DNA of 64,000 nt from Phoenix dactylifera (GCF_009389715.1 NC_052392.1:29896592-29960591), one strand, 5' to 3'; positions 11,257 through 23,385 are shown, numbered from the stretch's first letter. Made by a program: numbers and translations. Notes: generated from the sequence alone by a model not told the origin.

Positions 11257-12180
11257 GAAATTGAAACAAGTTTTAAAGATTGAGCTTTTGTTCTCGGAGG
11301 TCTGATATGTTATCCATTGCACTTTTAAATTAGTCTTATATGTTTATCATGTAACATGGTGAGGAAATTGCTTCTTAATGCTATCATGTGTTCTTTACTA
11401 TCAAGTTTCCAAACTTTGTGAGGAAATTGTTTCTCAATATAAGTCCATTATTTTTTCCTCTGCATAATGGTGCGTAGTGTATATATCATTATGCTGACAT
11501 TTGTTTTCACAGGAAACAAATATGTCTGCATATGTTACATGTGTACAAGCATGTGTGGCCAACAACTATATGTTACATGTGTACAAGCATGTGTGTACAA
11601 GCAGAGGAAAATTTGTACTTCTGTCTCCTTTAACCAAGCATATGATTGAATGTTGAAAATTAATGCAGTGCTTTTTATATATACCTTGATTTCTATTTCC
11701 TACATCTCAATAACAAATCATATAACACATACTGGCAATGTCGTATCTGGATATAAAATCTAAGTTTGAAGCACCTCATGTCGTTGATGGAGAAATTCTT
11801 ACCATGAGCTCACAAAAGTCTGTACTAAATCTCAAATAAATGATCCAACAATTGGTTGATTGTCATCCGTATCATCACCTGAATCCATGTATTTACCACT
11901 AGATCATCAACTCCTGGACATACTTCTGAGAATTTGTAATAACAAGTAGATACATGAAAGCTTAAACTTGATATTTCTGAACAATTCTTGTTCATGCATC
12001 GTCAGGCTTCTCATCCCATGTTTCAGAAACTATTCCTTGTTCACCTCCTAAAACTCATAGATACTACATTACCTTATAATCCATTTTTACCCAAAAATGT
12101 TTTGTTGTTTGTTCGCATAGTCGATCTACCATCATCATTAGAAACGCAGCAGAGACTACTTGAAGTCTTGAAGAGGATAA
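11257..12180. other. 3' flank of LecRK, no gene seen
   Basis: AT-rich sequence. The only structure seen is a perfect 27 bp direct repeat at 11531 and 11569 that contains ACATGTGTACAAGCATGTG. No coding potential is recognised. Confidence 0.5.
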
Positions 12181-12189
12181 CGCTAGAAA

Positions 12190-12420
12190 GAAAATAACTT
12201 GCCTGCGATGAATTCTTTACTCTGTTATCTATTTTAGGAATTTCCGGGTAGTTCTGTGAGCAGAGGTTGCCCCAGATTTTAATGGTATGAAGGATTTTAT
12301 GCAGAATTGAGTTGGTTGAAGATTTGTTTCTCAAGAATATTCTTGTGTTCCTCTCATGCCAAATTTGCCAACGTAGTGCCAGAATGAGATGATCCGAACC
12401 TCCCATGTCCCCCATATTAC
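12190..12420 (-). mobile_element. LINE reverse-transcriptase tail fragment
   Basis: On the - strand the frame reads ILALRWQIWHERNTRIF, the signature of the zinc-binding/C-terminal end of plant L1-type reverse transcriptases, followed by unrelated residues. Only about 60 residues are recognisable. It is a 3' remnant of a LINE on the strand opposite to the LecRK genes. Confidence 0.65.
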
Positions 12421-12429
12421 AATTAGACT

Positions 12430-12570
12430 AGACCTGAAAATATTACACTACCCACTTTGAGATGACTTCTGCCTTTGTGAATTCCACCCTTTGCAAATAT
12501 TCATCCTATTAATAAAGTTGGGGGGAGCGGCTCACTTCCTCCATTTTCTCTCAAAAAAAAATATTTTAGG
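12430..12570 (+). mobile_element. Possible LINE 3' tail with A-run
   Basis: AATAAAGTTGGGGGGAGC followed by a short spacer and an A9 run at about 12554-12562 looks like the end of a reverse-transcribed element on the + strand. The evidence is weak and rests on layout only. Confidence 0.35.
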
Positions 12571-12820
12571 AATTTGCACAGAATCGATAGTAAAGTAGTC
12601 AGTTTATGCTCTGGACAGGGAAGTCCGGTAATGATGTAATATTTTGGTGGTTGGTATGCGAACCATCAGGCGAAAGAGAAGTGCATGTACACTGGAATAG
12701 ATATTTATTAATTTGATAATTATAAAGTTTTCCTTAATCTAGAGCATTGCATGCTCAGAAACATGGCAAACTTTCTTGCACTCCCTAAATAAGATGCCCG
12801 ATTAATGAAGCTTAAAGTAG

Positions 12821-12838
12821 CCCCCCCCCCCCCCCCCC
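12821..12838. repeat. C18 homopolymer
   Basis: There are eighteen C in a row. Length is likely variable and sequencing error is possible here. Confidence 0.95.
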
Positions 12839-13004
12839 GGCAGCCGGTGTGGACTAGTCACCAGATTTTGGAGGAGGAGCTAGAGGTTCTCGAGCTGCTG
12901 GCAGAGAGAGTGGAAGCATCCATGCAAGCGTGGGAGTCAACGGCGACATCGTCCGCAGCCTTGGCCGATGCATTTCGGCAAAGGCTGCAAATAGATCGGG
13001 TTCA

Positions 13005-13235
13005 TCTGTAACCCAATCCGACCTGCTTAGACCCTACTCGATCCGAATTTTAGAATTCGCGGCATCGGGTCGGGTTCTAAATTTGGACATGTTCTATTTT
13101 TCGGATCGGATCTAGGTTAACCCAATCTCAGCCTGACCCGGATCCGACCCGACCCATTTTTTTGGAATCAATTTTGGATCGTTTACCAAAAGATCTGATC
13201 TGACCCGACCTGAATCTGGATTACTCATTTAGACC
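13005..13235. mobile_element. GACCCGACC-rich hAT-type MITE remnant
   Basis: It is dense in CGGGTT, GACCCGACC and GGATCGGATC words in both orientations, starting near TGCAAATAGATCGGG. Such text is typical of GC-rich plant hAT MITEs. Clean ends and a target duplication are not visible. Confidence 0.45.
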
Positions 13236-13705
13236 CGCAGGTCCATAGGCCACAGCCACAGGCCCGCAGCTGCAAAGGGAAAGTGCTCCCCTTCTCTCTT
13301 TCTCTTCCTCCCTTCCTTTCTTTTTTTCTTTCTTTCTTCTTCTTTCTCAGCCTCCCCGGATGATCCTTCGATCCCCATTTGACCCTCAGCTCCAAAATCT
13401 CACCTACCCCTATCAAAACCCATAAAAATTAAAACAGTTTCACCCAAACCCAATTCCCTCCCCTCTCCTTTTCCCCTCTCGAACTTCCCACTCCCCCAGC
13501 ATTTAGGTGGGAAATCTTTCTTTCCCATCAACGCGTTCTCTGAAAAAATCCAATGTGTTTTCCAAGATCTTGAGACCTCTCCACTTGCCATGGATCTCGA
13601 GAGCGGCATCTACTCCAGTCCCTCCAAGGTTAGCTGGATTCCTCATCTATTCCCTGTCTCATCTCATCTCATCTCATCATCTAGTTTTCATGCGCTGATA
13701 AAGAT
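13236..13705. other. No gene recognised
   Basis: The stretch holds C/T-rich and CTCATCTCAT repeats (about 13657-13680) and short open frames without family resemblance. I see nothing I can name. Confidence 0.4.
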
Positions 13706-13709
13706 TCGA

Positions 13710-15845
13710 AGGCTGGGTGATGAGGTTAATCATAAATAATAACATGCTAAGATTTAGAATCACAACAATAGTATATTCAAGTTTGAGAAATATACCTGCG
13801 GAAGACATATTGAATACGATCTTCAATCATCCAGAATAATAGCAGCTAGATCTTCCCTTCCTTGCTCCTCACAAAAGATAGCCGTCAATAGGGCAAGCTA
13901 TCAACCATATGGAGAGGAGAGGGAGACCTAGCCTTTATATAGGAAACATAAGGGAGCCTTCCCATTAAAGGCTCCAAAAACCTAATTGGGTTTCCTGGCC
14001 TATATACCAAAATTATCGCAATAGGTAGGATTCAATCCTATACATCGAAGGTGCACCAAAGCCCATAAAATAAAATGATCACACATCATATTGGGTTTAA
14101 CCAAAGTACCATTATAAGCCATACGTCTAACCTATTTTATAAAACAAAAAATACGCAACAAGTGGAAGCCCATATTTTGAAAATATTCTAACATTCTTCC
14201 GGTTGGGCGAACATGGATTGCTATATTCATTTAAAAAACTTTATTTTGAAAACGACTCTCAGGTTAGACTATATAGACGGCTACACATATAGCTTAAATG
14301 ATAATCACCTTGGATACATGATCTGCTCCAACAAGAATATCAACATTGAACATGAAAGTCGTTACACCATTTAATTGATGTAAGACCACTCCACAGCTAT
14401 AAATGCTAACATGCTTATCGATATGGATCTCCATCCTCCAACTAATGTAGTAGTATGTAGTATGAACTTAGCACCAAAATGTGATAAAAAAGTATGCTAA
14501 TTCATATCAGTTCTCATAAATGCTTCAAAAATGAAGCCACGTCTCAAAAGAGACTCACATCATGTCTTTATGCATTATATCTCGAGATCAAAATGATATC
14601 ATAATAAAAGACATATGTGAAATGCATGCTCAAATATAATTATAATTTCTGTGTACAAAATACAAAATTATAAATGGGAAGATAAAAGTATTATTATTAA
14701 AAAAAACTGTACCCGAAGCATATAGGTTGCCTACGTACCCCGTCAAAAGGAGATCAAGCCAAAACGTAGTTATTTTATAACTCCTACTAACTAAAAACAT
14801 CAAAGATTTTCATAATGCCCATATTAGCAATATGTGTCTTAAAGACTTTCGGTGCGAGTCCCTTAGTCAACGGGTCGCAATCATTGCCTATGTATTTATA
14901 TGCTCTATTTTTGTCTACCCTTTTTTAACTTTATCTCTGACGACCAAGTACTTGATGTCTATATGCTTAGAGCCACCAGAACTCTTATTATTCTTTGAAA
15001 AGAACACCACTTCACTATTATCCCAGTAGATGGTAATTGGTCTCGAGATGGAATCAACAACTTTTAGTTCTGAAATAAAATTTCTTAACCAAACGGCTAG
15101 GACCATAGCTCCATAACATGCCACAAATTCAGCCTGCATAATAGAGAAAGCCACTAGAGTTTGCTTAATACTTTTCCAAGAAATAGCATCACCAACCATC
15201 ATAAAAACATAACCTGAAGTTGACTTCAGATCATCTTGACATCCTGCAAAATCAGAATCTGAGTAGCCTACCACTTTAAGATGAACTGTATGCTGAAAGG
15301 TAAGCATATAACCTTCAGTCTTTTACAAATATCTCATAACTTTCTTAGCTACTTTCCAACGCTCTTGTCCTGGATTCGATTGAATCTACTAAGGACACTC
15401 ACTGCATAGGCTATGTCTGGCCTAGTGCAAACTTGAGCATATATTAGGCTCCCTACAACACTTGCATACAGTATGTTCTTCAAAGATTTCCTTTCAAGTT
15501 CATTCTTTGGACACTGAATTTTGCTAAACTTATCTCCTTTTACAATAGGTACATCACTAGGTGCACAGTTTTGCATATTAAACCTCTCTAGGATGCATCG
15601 TATATATGTCTTCTGAGAAAGTCCCAACAAAACATAACCTCTATCACGCTATATCTCAATACCAAGTACAAAAGAAGCTTCCCCAAGATCTTTCATTTCA
15701 AAATTAGCAGATAACATTTTTCTTTATTTCATGAAGTAACCCCAAGTCGCTGTTGGCAAGTAAAAAATATCATCAACATATAAAACAAAATAAATGAATT
15801 TTCTCCCACTGATCTTGAGATAAATGCATTGGTCCACTCTATATC
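13710..15845 (-). mobile_element. Ty1-copia relic: LTR plus RNase H and RT remnants
   Basis: On the - strand the order is RT, RNase H, then an LTR. A YVDD-type RT motif is near 15780, out of frame with its neighbours. RT continues through VLGIEIQRDRG-like text and VCTRPDIAYAVSVLSRF (15630-15349). RNase H shows GYSDSDFAGCQDDLKSTSGY and a KHID motif (15307-14915). A probable LTR begins TGTTAGAATATTTTC at 14193, after a purine-rich stretch, and runs to about 13710. There are frameshifts and stops, gag/protease/integrase are absent, and the 5' end breaks off at about 15845. It is dead. Confidence 0.85.
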
Positions 15846-15849
15846 TCTC

Positions 15850-16232
15850 CCACTATGGTGCACGGGGACCTGAGCACGTCGCCGCTGTATGTGTACAAGA
15901 GCACCTTCGTGGAGGACATCCAACACTCGGAGATGAATGAGGAGATCTACGGCGTGCTCTCCTTCATCTTCTAGACCCTCACCCTCATCCCGCTCCTCAA
16001 GTACATCTTCATTGTGCTCCGAGTCGATGACAACGGCGAGGGCGGCACCTTCGCACTCTACTCCCTCCTCTGCCGCCATGCCCACGTCGGCTTTCTTCCT
16101 AATGGCCAGCTTGCCGACGAGGAGCTATCCACGTACAAAAAAGGGGACAGCATCGGCGGCCGCAGGGCGGTGGGCGGCGCAACCGCGTCAAGGGTGAGGA
16201 GGATGCTAGAGAAGCACCTTGTATTTTTGTGA
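15850..16232 (+). pseudogene. HAK/KUP/KT potassium transporter fragment
   Basis: From 15855 one frame reads [70 protein letters not shown] and RRMLEKH. This is the N-terminal transmembrane part of plant HAK/KUP transporters. A TAG at 15972-15974 stands where the family has Trp. The piece is GC-rich, about 125 codons, has no introns, and ends in unrelated DNA at 16232. It lies directly against the broken Copia relic. A retro-copied or transposon-captured fragment is likely. It cannot encode a transporter. Confidence 0.85.
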
Positions 16233-16366
16233 CATTTCTTCTAAGACTAGTGAGTCCTTGTATTTTTTTTTTAGCCCCATTGCCTTGAGGTTCTGTGAAG
16301 AGACTGTAATAGGAGATAGAAAGAGACGTCTTGGATATTTTCACGAGTCCATTTCTAGAGAACTAA

Positions 16367-17060
16367 GGCCCCATTTGGGGAGCTTTTGAAGAGCCAAAAA
16401 GTACTTTGCAAAAGTATTTTTAGATAAAATAGGGGTGTTTAGTAAAAATTTTGAAAAGTTGTTTTAGTTTTTCCAAAAAGCTAAAAACAGCTTTTTGGGA
16501 GAAGCTCCAAAAAGAAGCTTTCTGAAAAAAATACTTTTAGACCCAGTCGAAAAGCTTTTTTTTTACCAAAATATTTGTGATAAAATATAACAATTACACA
16601 AAATATCCCTTTAATAATTGTTTAACCAATTTTATCATTTAGCTAGAAAATTTATTATATTATGGAAACTTAATTTACACTAATAATTACAATATTTTAT
16701 ATCTTTATTATTGTATTATACTATAAATATAATATTATATCACATTATATCATAATGCATTGATATGTCATGTTAAATAATTTAATATTATATTAAATTA
16801 TTATGCTATAGTATACAACATTCTATTACTATATTATAATTAATAATAATATATTACATCACAGTAATATTATATAATATCATATATTTATGTATTAATA
16901 TATATTATATTTTATTATATTAGGCAATGTTCTTTATGGTCATTTTGTCATACCAAAATTATTTTTTAATTTATTTACCAAACACATGTTAAAGTATCAT
17001 AGCACTTTAGAAATATAATTACCAAAAAGCTCTACTGCCAACAGCTCTCCCAAACGGCCC
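16367..17060. mobile_element. Tourist-like (PIF/Harbinger) MITE
   Basis: The 694 bp element starts GGCCCCATTTGGGGAGC and ends GCTCTCCCAAACGGCCC, imperfect terminal inverted repeats. It is flanked by TAA on both sides (16364-16366, 17061-17063), the three-base target typical of this superfamily. The interior is very AT-rich with no coding frame. The left half carries many AAAAGCTTTTT-type palindromes. Confidence 0.8.
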
Positions 17061-17179
17061 TAAATATGGAGATAGACGTCAACAAGCTCATGGATAAGAG
17101 GCATATTTGTTGGGCTCTTGTTGCATTTAGAGACGTTTAGAAGTACAAAAGATGAATAATGGTGAGCTTTTAAAAGGGT

Positions 17180-17412
17180 TGTTTTGAAAGAGAGACCCGG
17201 ACCAAACCCAACCTGAACCCGAATTATTCGAGTTAGGTCAGGATCGTACATGGATCCGACCAGACTCGAATGACCCATTGGGTCAAAAATTATAGTTGTG
17301 GACCCAACCCGACTGGTCGAGTCTGGATCTAAAATTAGGATCCAAACAAGAAACCGGGTTGGGTTGGGATCACTCAAGACCCGACCCAACCCATTTGCAC
17401 CCCTAATTCCGG
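17180..17412. mobile_element. GACCCAACCC-rich hAT-type MITE, right end
   Basis: It is packed with GACCCGACCC and GGGTTGGG words and ends CCCATTTGCACCCCTAA, the usual outer end of this MITE class. No matching left end is seen, so it is probably truncated. Confidence 0.55.
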
Positions 17413-17439
17413 GGGAGTGAATTGCTCGAAAACTGAAAA

Positions 17440-19230
17440 TCAAAGAGAAGCTAGACTATGATGTTGAATCCTTCTCGATGATGGAGGATCATCATGCATT
17501 CCAGTTCAAGAGTGAGGAGGATCGGAACTCGGCCTTGGTCAATGGCTTCTGGCTGGTGGCAGGCCAGTTATTGGCAATGGATCAATGGGTGCCGGATTTC
17601 GTTTCGGGCACAGATGTGGTGAAAAAGGTAGTGCTTTGGCTCTACCTCCTTTGTCTCCCCCTGGAGTATTGGGAGAAGGAGTCAACACTGACATAGCAAC
17701 GGTGGCTAGTCGGCCATTGGCCCTAGACGGCTTCATGGACTAGCAAAGGAAGCCCAGATTCACTTTGGTTTAAGCTGCAGATAAATGCCCTTGATCCCCT
17801 TAAGTCGGCGGTTCTCATCAGGGGGAGATCGCGGACGTTCTGGTAGGCATTTGTGTATGAGAACTTGTCGAGTTTCTTCTATCAATGTTTGGCAGAATAG
17901 GCCACAAAGACGATGAGTGTCGATTTCCTCTTCCCATGCTAGCACCAACAGAGGGGGTGTCAAGGAGTTCTCGACGCCGACGGTGGTGGAGGCTGTTCAG
18001 GAGGCCTCAGATTAGATGGAGGAGCTGGTCAATGTGAACCGACGCCAGGTATTCGGCCCTTGGCTAGCCACATCTAAGATCTGGCAGCCTAGGGTTTCCA
18101 AGACTGGGGTGCATCCGAGGAAGATGGCAGAGTCCACCCTCGAGTCGGCATCTGAGCCAGGTTCCTCACAGTCAGATCTGAGTTCTCCACGGAACATGCC
18201 GAGCTCACCCAGTTCACCGCCGGACTTGGACGGCTGGCAAAAAAGGGCCAAGGTGGCCCATTGGAGATCACTAGAGAAGACGATTATTGTGGGTGACGTA
18301 GTGCAAATCATCGAAGGGACGAGTCAACCGAGTACCGACCCTGAGTCAAGTCCCGAGCCGTGAAGCAACTTGGGCCAGGCCCAAGGAGAGGGCCTGTTAG
18401 GCCAATTTGGAGGGCAGCAGGCCGACGCGAATATGGTGGAGGTGGGATCTAGCTCAGGCCCACTCAGGCGGGCTAGGATCCCACCATTTAGGCGAACGAG
18501 TTCTAGATCGGTGGAGTCTAGGCTCTCACATCCTCAGCCCAGCTCCCCTCCCACGGGCTCGAGAGCCCCACCAGATGGAGTCCAGCCCCCCTGGCCTGAC
18601 TCGGGTGACCAGCCAGAGAAATGCAGGGGCTTTGGGAGGAGGCGATGCATCTGGCAAGGAGTTCATGGTTGGCGGGGAACCACCTCTGCAAGTAGTCCCA
18701 TCTTCGTCATCAATGGCCAATTCCAGGGCATCAAAGCCCTCCGGTGGAGCTTCGGATGATGGTCGAGAGGTAACGGCGTGCGGTGTGGACGGCTGGGTTG
18801 GGGAGACGCAAGGCCACTATATGCTTTGTATCATGGTCGCTGGTGGGCAGCATGGACAATCGACGACGAGTATGGATGACAGGAATGGTGTGATGGCTGC
18901 AATGGGCACTCGGGTCTTGGGGGAGGAATCGAGCTTCATCGAGGGTGACCATGGCTCCACAGTTTGCTGGCTGAAAATGGTTGTGCTGGGCTTGGAGAAG
19001 AGAGAGGAGCCAAGGGAGGATGTGGCGGTGAGTGGGCCACGGACGAAGGCTAACAGCAAGGGCCTTGGCAAGTCCCCTTCTGCAGGATGAAGGTATTACT
19101 GTGGAACTGTGAGTGGGCCGAGAAATTCTCTTTCTGCACTGCCTTCTGAAGGTTGGTGCATCTGCATGATCCAAAAGTGTATGTCCTATTTGAGATGCTT
19201 CTCTCGGGTAGGAGTTTTCAATGCGTCAGG
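17440..19230 (+). mobile_element. LINE, ORF1 plus start of ORF2, 3' part missing
   Basis: ORF1 begins near 17450. WLVAGQLLAMDQWVPDF and PLEYWEKES mark a DUF4283 domain. After a stop and frame changes come WPL-LD text and GRIGHKDDEC, the end of a CCHC zinc knuckle (about 17893). An open stretch at 18407-19090 is probably the low-complexity ORF1 tail. At 19087 ATGAAGGTATTACTGTGGAA opens ORF2 (family start MKxLxWNCRG), the endonuclease. Homology stops near 19230, so reverse transcriptase is absent. It is a dead L1-type element lying just upstream of a LecRK flank. Confidence 0.75.
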
Positions 19231-19269
19231 CACTCCTTCCCTACCTAATGGAGCTTCTATGCAATGGAG

Positions 19270-19885
19270 CCTCAAGACTTTATGCGTGGGATAGCCTTTA
19301 AAGGCTTATGCTTAGAAACAATAACGGGACCTGTAATTTGATTCGTGCCGTCCAGCCGTCGCATTCCATTACGTGTTACTCGAGAAAACTTGGATGCTCG
19401 GGTCCAATAATCCAATTCATAGACTTGACGGTGTAGCCATCTGGTGAGCAGACTTGGTAAATTAAATTGTTGCCGGCCTGAACGCTTCTGGACCAAGTCT
19501 TGGATATCCCAGAGCTGATGTAATTGGCCTGCACCGTGATAGCCACTGGTCGTAGCAGATGACCGCAACCAAATTTAATTGAACATATGTAGCTGATGCG
19601 ACATGTGCTCAATGAGAATAGATGGCTCTAGGGTAAGGTGGGAAATCACAGGATTAGGCTTTTTCGGTGTTTGGAAACACCTTGAGCCGTCCTATTCGTG
19701 CTTATCTTGATATGCCGCTACAGAAATGAACGGCTGTCATTTACGCCGTGCACTGCGGTGCAGGATATAATTTCTCCTTCAGAATGACTATGCCCCAACA
19801 AACCTTTTGATGACGAAGTTACCGGTCCCTCATCTTTCTACCAGTCAAAAATCGACCTCGGCGAGCCCCCTTCACTCCCCAAGCA
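19270..19885. repeat. LecRK 5' flanking block, copy 2
   Basis: 19310-19560 matches 4186-4670 and 39625-40090 (CCGTCGCATTCCATTACGTG, GAACGCTTCTGGACCAAG). 19650-19885 matches 40290-40535, including CGGCTGTCATTT-CGCCGTGCACTGCGG-type text shortly before the start codon. This is the best candidate for the native promoter and leader of this LecRK group. Confidence 0.75.
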
Positions 19886-22800
19886 ATGGCTCCCTGCAAC
19901 TCTAGATCTCTTCACATCTTAGTCTTCCTCTTTCAGTTGTTATCCATCGTGATCCCTCTTGCAAGCCCACTCTCCTTCAACCTTACTGGCAATAAACTGG
20001 GCAAACCGAACATAAACTTATCTGGCGACGCGCACTTTCACGGCAGCATCCTCGAACTGACCAAGGACCAGGCGGAGGCTTCCCTTAAATCTAGCGTTGG
20101 AAGCGCCACATATTCCGAACTGGTGGCCCTCTGGGACAAAGCTTCAGGAACGTTTGCCAACTTCACAACAAATTTCAGATTCTCTATCAACGGCTTCGGA
20201 CAAAATGTAAGTGCCGATGGGCTTGCCTTCTTCCTCTCACCCTTCCCTTTTGTCCAGGACCCATCGGCGACGTCCGGTGCAAAGCTTGGACTATATAAAA
20301 ATAATGGCAACAAAACAGACGAGAACAAGGTCGTGGCTGTAGAATTTGATAGCTACTATAACCCTGAAGTCGACGATACGAGCGCCAACCATGTGGGCAT
20401 CGACATTTGGTCGATCTTTTCGCAAAAACAAGTGGACTTGAATGCTAGCATCAGAGAGAATGCACAATTCATTGCATCCGTTAGTTACGATGCTGTTGCT
20501 CAAAATTTGAGCGTCTTCCTCAGTAATGCTTCAGATCCTCGGAGGAATTGGAGCCTGTTTTATGTTGTGGACTTGAGGGACTACCTGCCTGAGAACGTAG
20601 CCATTGGTTTCTCAGCTTCCACCGGGGACCTTTACGAGTTGCATAGCATCTATTCCTGGGATTTCAAGTCCTCCAATTTGAGTTCTTCCGAAGCCAAGAA
20701 GAAGAGTAAGATGAGCCTAGTGCTGGGGCTTGCTGTCGGTATTGGGATCTTGCTATGCGGGTTGGGTTTGTTGTGGTCCGCAGTATCGCGTAAGAGAGCC
20801 AGGGGAGGGATGGAAGCACAAGAAGAAGAAGAAGAAGAAGAAGAGATGGCTCTTGAATTGTCCATCAATAATGCATTCGAGAGAGGTGGCGGCCCCAGGA
20901 AATTTCCTTATAGTGCACTCGCGATTGCAACCAGATATTTCGTTAAGGAGGCAAAGCTTGGGGAAGGAGGTTTCGGGGAGGTTTACATGGGAGTGTTGGA
21001 TGATACGAAGCAAGAAGTGGCAATCAAGAGGATTTCTAGAGATTCTAAGCAAGGGACGAAGGAGTATAAATCGGAAGTCACGATTATAAGCCGGCTGAGG
21101 CATCGCAATCTTGTGCAGCTCATCGGCTATTGCCATCAAAAAGGCGATTTGTTGCTTGTCTACGAGTACATGTCGAACAAAAGCCTCGATCGGCATCTAT
21201 ACATAGGGCTGTCAACGAAACGAGCCGAGCCCGAGCCTGGGAGAGCTCGGCTCGGCTCGTTTCACAGAAGCTCAGGCTCGGGCTCGGGCTCGGGCTCGGT
21301 AACGAGCTCTATTTTGGGCTCGAACTCGGGCTTGCTTGGCAAAGCAAAGGCTCGGGCTTGAGCTCGTAAAGCTCGTTTCAATTATGAGCTCTAGAACGAG
21401 CCCGAGCTTGGGCTCGTAATCGGGCTCGAGCTCAGGCTCAAGCTCGATAACAAGCTATTTTTCTCTATGTAATTAGATTTTTATGAATTATGGTGCTGAA
21501 ATAAGATTTTTCAGTGGAAGACTAGAGCTCGTTTGGGCTCGTGAGCTACTCGGGCTCGGGCTCGGGCTCGAGTGTAAACGAGCCTCATATTGGGCTCGGG
21601 CTCGGGCTCGTTTGACTAACGAGCCGAGCCCGAGCCGAGCTTTTATCGAGCTGAGCCCGAGCCGAGCCCGAGCAGCTCGGCTCATTAACAGCCCTATCTA
21701 TACAGCGAGGAGAGATTGCTAACATGGCCAGAAAGATACCGGATCGCATTCGGCTTGGCCTCGGCACTGCTTTATCTTCACGAAGAGTGGGAACAGTGTG
21801 TGGTCCATAGAGATGTCAAGCCGAGTAACGTGATGTTGGATTCGGGGTTCAATGCTAAACTCGGTGATTTTGGGCTAGCAAGGCTTGTGGATCATGACAG
21901 TAACATACAAACAACGGTTATGGCTGGGACGAGAGGATACATCGCACCTGAATGTGTTACCATAGGTAAGTAATATTATAATTCTAGCCGCAATTGAAGG
22001 CTCTGATATGAATGAATGCTTTTCTGATGGAAACTATAGAAATAGATTTCGTTTGTGCTAGGTAGAAATGAATTGGCTGGTTGTGGCTGGGCCTAGAACA
22101 AGGAAGATGGCTCTTTGAGCCCATGGCAACCCTGCGGTATAGGCCTACCATGTGTGATCATCAGCTCCGCAAAAAGATAGAGTGAAAGACCAATCACTGC
22201 TATCCCAATTTTATCAATAGCCAGGCTTGATTTTGGCTCACAAAGAATCTAATGGTCTGATTTGCGGAGAATTTTACCACTAATCTTCTCTCCCTATGGT
22301 ATTTGAAGAAAACTAAAACCCCTCTATGTGCCTGATAGGAAGTTAAATTCAGATGAAGTTTTGTTTTGTGACTGATGTCCTTTTGGCCACAGATAAATTC
22401 CTACCCACAAATTTATGCCCGAAAAAATTAGGTTAACAAAGTTTCTTCGGTCAAGCTTGTCTAACCCAATAATGAAGTGGTCCAGCCTATACAAAAGCCA
22501 CCCTGGAGGCTTACTCCATCAACGATGGTACCCAAGAATAAACCCAAGCTAGCCTGGCTTAATATGAACACAAACATGACAATATTTAGTTAGCATCATA
22601 GTTGACTTGTTTAGTTGGGTCTACATTGTTTTAATTAACTTGAAATTAACAGTGATAAATATAAATTATTTTTTGGTAATTGAAATGCATCATACTATTT
22701 TACAGGAAAAGCTAGCAAAGAATCAGATGTATACAGCTTTGGAGTTGTTGTACTAGAAATTGCATGTGGTAGAAAACCAATTGATTTAAAAGAGAAGCAA

Positions 22801-23127
22801 GACAAGGTGAATTTGGTAGAGTGGGTTTGGGAACTTTATGGGAATGGAAGATGTTTGACTGCAGCAGACCGAAGGTTAGAGATGGAATTCGATGAACAAC
22901 AAATGGTGTACTTGATGGTTTTGGGACTATGGTGTGCTCACCCTGATAGAAATCAAAGGCCGACCATGAGGCAAGCAATCAATGTCCTGAAATTTGATGC
23001 CCCATTGCCAGCTTTGCCTCCCAATATGCCCATTCCAATGTTTCATTCTCCTCCAAGAAATGTGCCTGCTCCTCCAAAGTCTGATAGCTGCCCCACAATT
23101 TCAAACACAAATCTGTTGGGCCGTTGA
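19886..23127 (+). pseudogene. L-type lectin receptor kinase disrupted by an exonic MITE
   Basis: Exon 1 is 19886-21965, exon 2 is 22706-23127, with the same splice junctions as the intact copy. Signal peptide, lectin domain (EFDSYYNPEVDD), membrane helix, E8 run, [21 protein letters not shown] and APE are all present. Between the hinge ([13 protein letters not shown]) and the next helix, a 493 bp MITE interrupts the exon. It brings a TGA at 21359-21361, so the native product is about 490 residues and ends without a C-lobe. Without insert and target copy the frame is open for 666 residues. The disruption is recent, as the rest is not decayed. A truncated lectin-membrane-half-kinase protein could still be made. 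Confidence 0.9.
21204..21696. mobile_element. 493 bp hAT-type MITE in the LecRK kinase exon
   Basis: The ends are TAGGGCTGTCAACGA and TTAACAGCCCTA, near-perfect inverted repeats. TCTATACA is duplicated exactly on both sides (21196-21203, 21697-21704), the 8 bp duplication of hAT elements. The interior is runs of GGCTCG and its complement around an AT-rich core. No coding frame belongs to it. The empty site is visible in the sister genes (6885 and 41850 regions). Confidence 0.93.
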
Positions 23128-23385
23128 AGGATGGTGAGTCATGCTAGAAAAGTTTAACAATGGTACCATGTTACCCATCATACCAGTGATTTATAATTCA
23201 ACTATACAATTAGGAACTTTTTATTTTTGATAGGTGTTTCATTATATGATCGGGTGTTGTATGTCTTTGCCATAAAGGCTTGAAATGTAATATATTTCAA
23301 ATCTCCTGCATGGGCAGCTGTAACGATAATTCTAGTCGAGAACATGTTGTACGTTATTTTGATATGCTTATCTCCAGGGTCATGT

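Noticed and set aside
12805..13115. Short frames after the C18 run
   Set aside because: They run into GACCCGACC repeats and have no homology that I can see.
18407..19090. 227-codon open frame as a host gene
   Set aside because: It lies between LINE ORF1 domains and the ORF2 start, and is best read as the ORF1 tail.
21204..21696. Insert in the LecRK exon as a retained intron
   Set aside because: It has inverted ends and an exact 8 bp duplication, and the splice sites I tried do not keep the frame.
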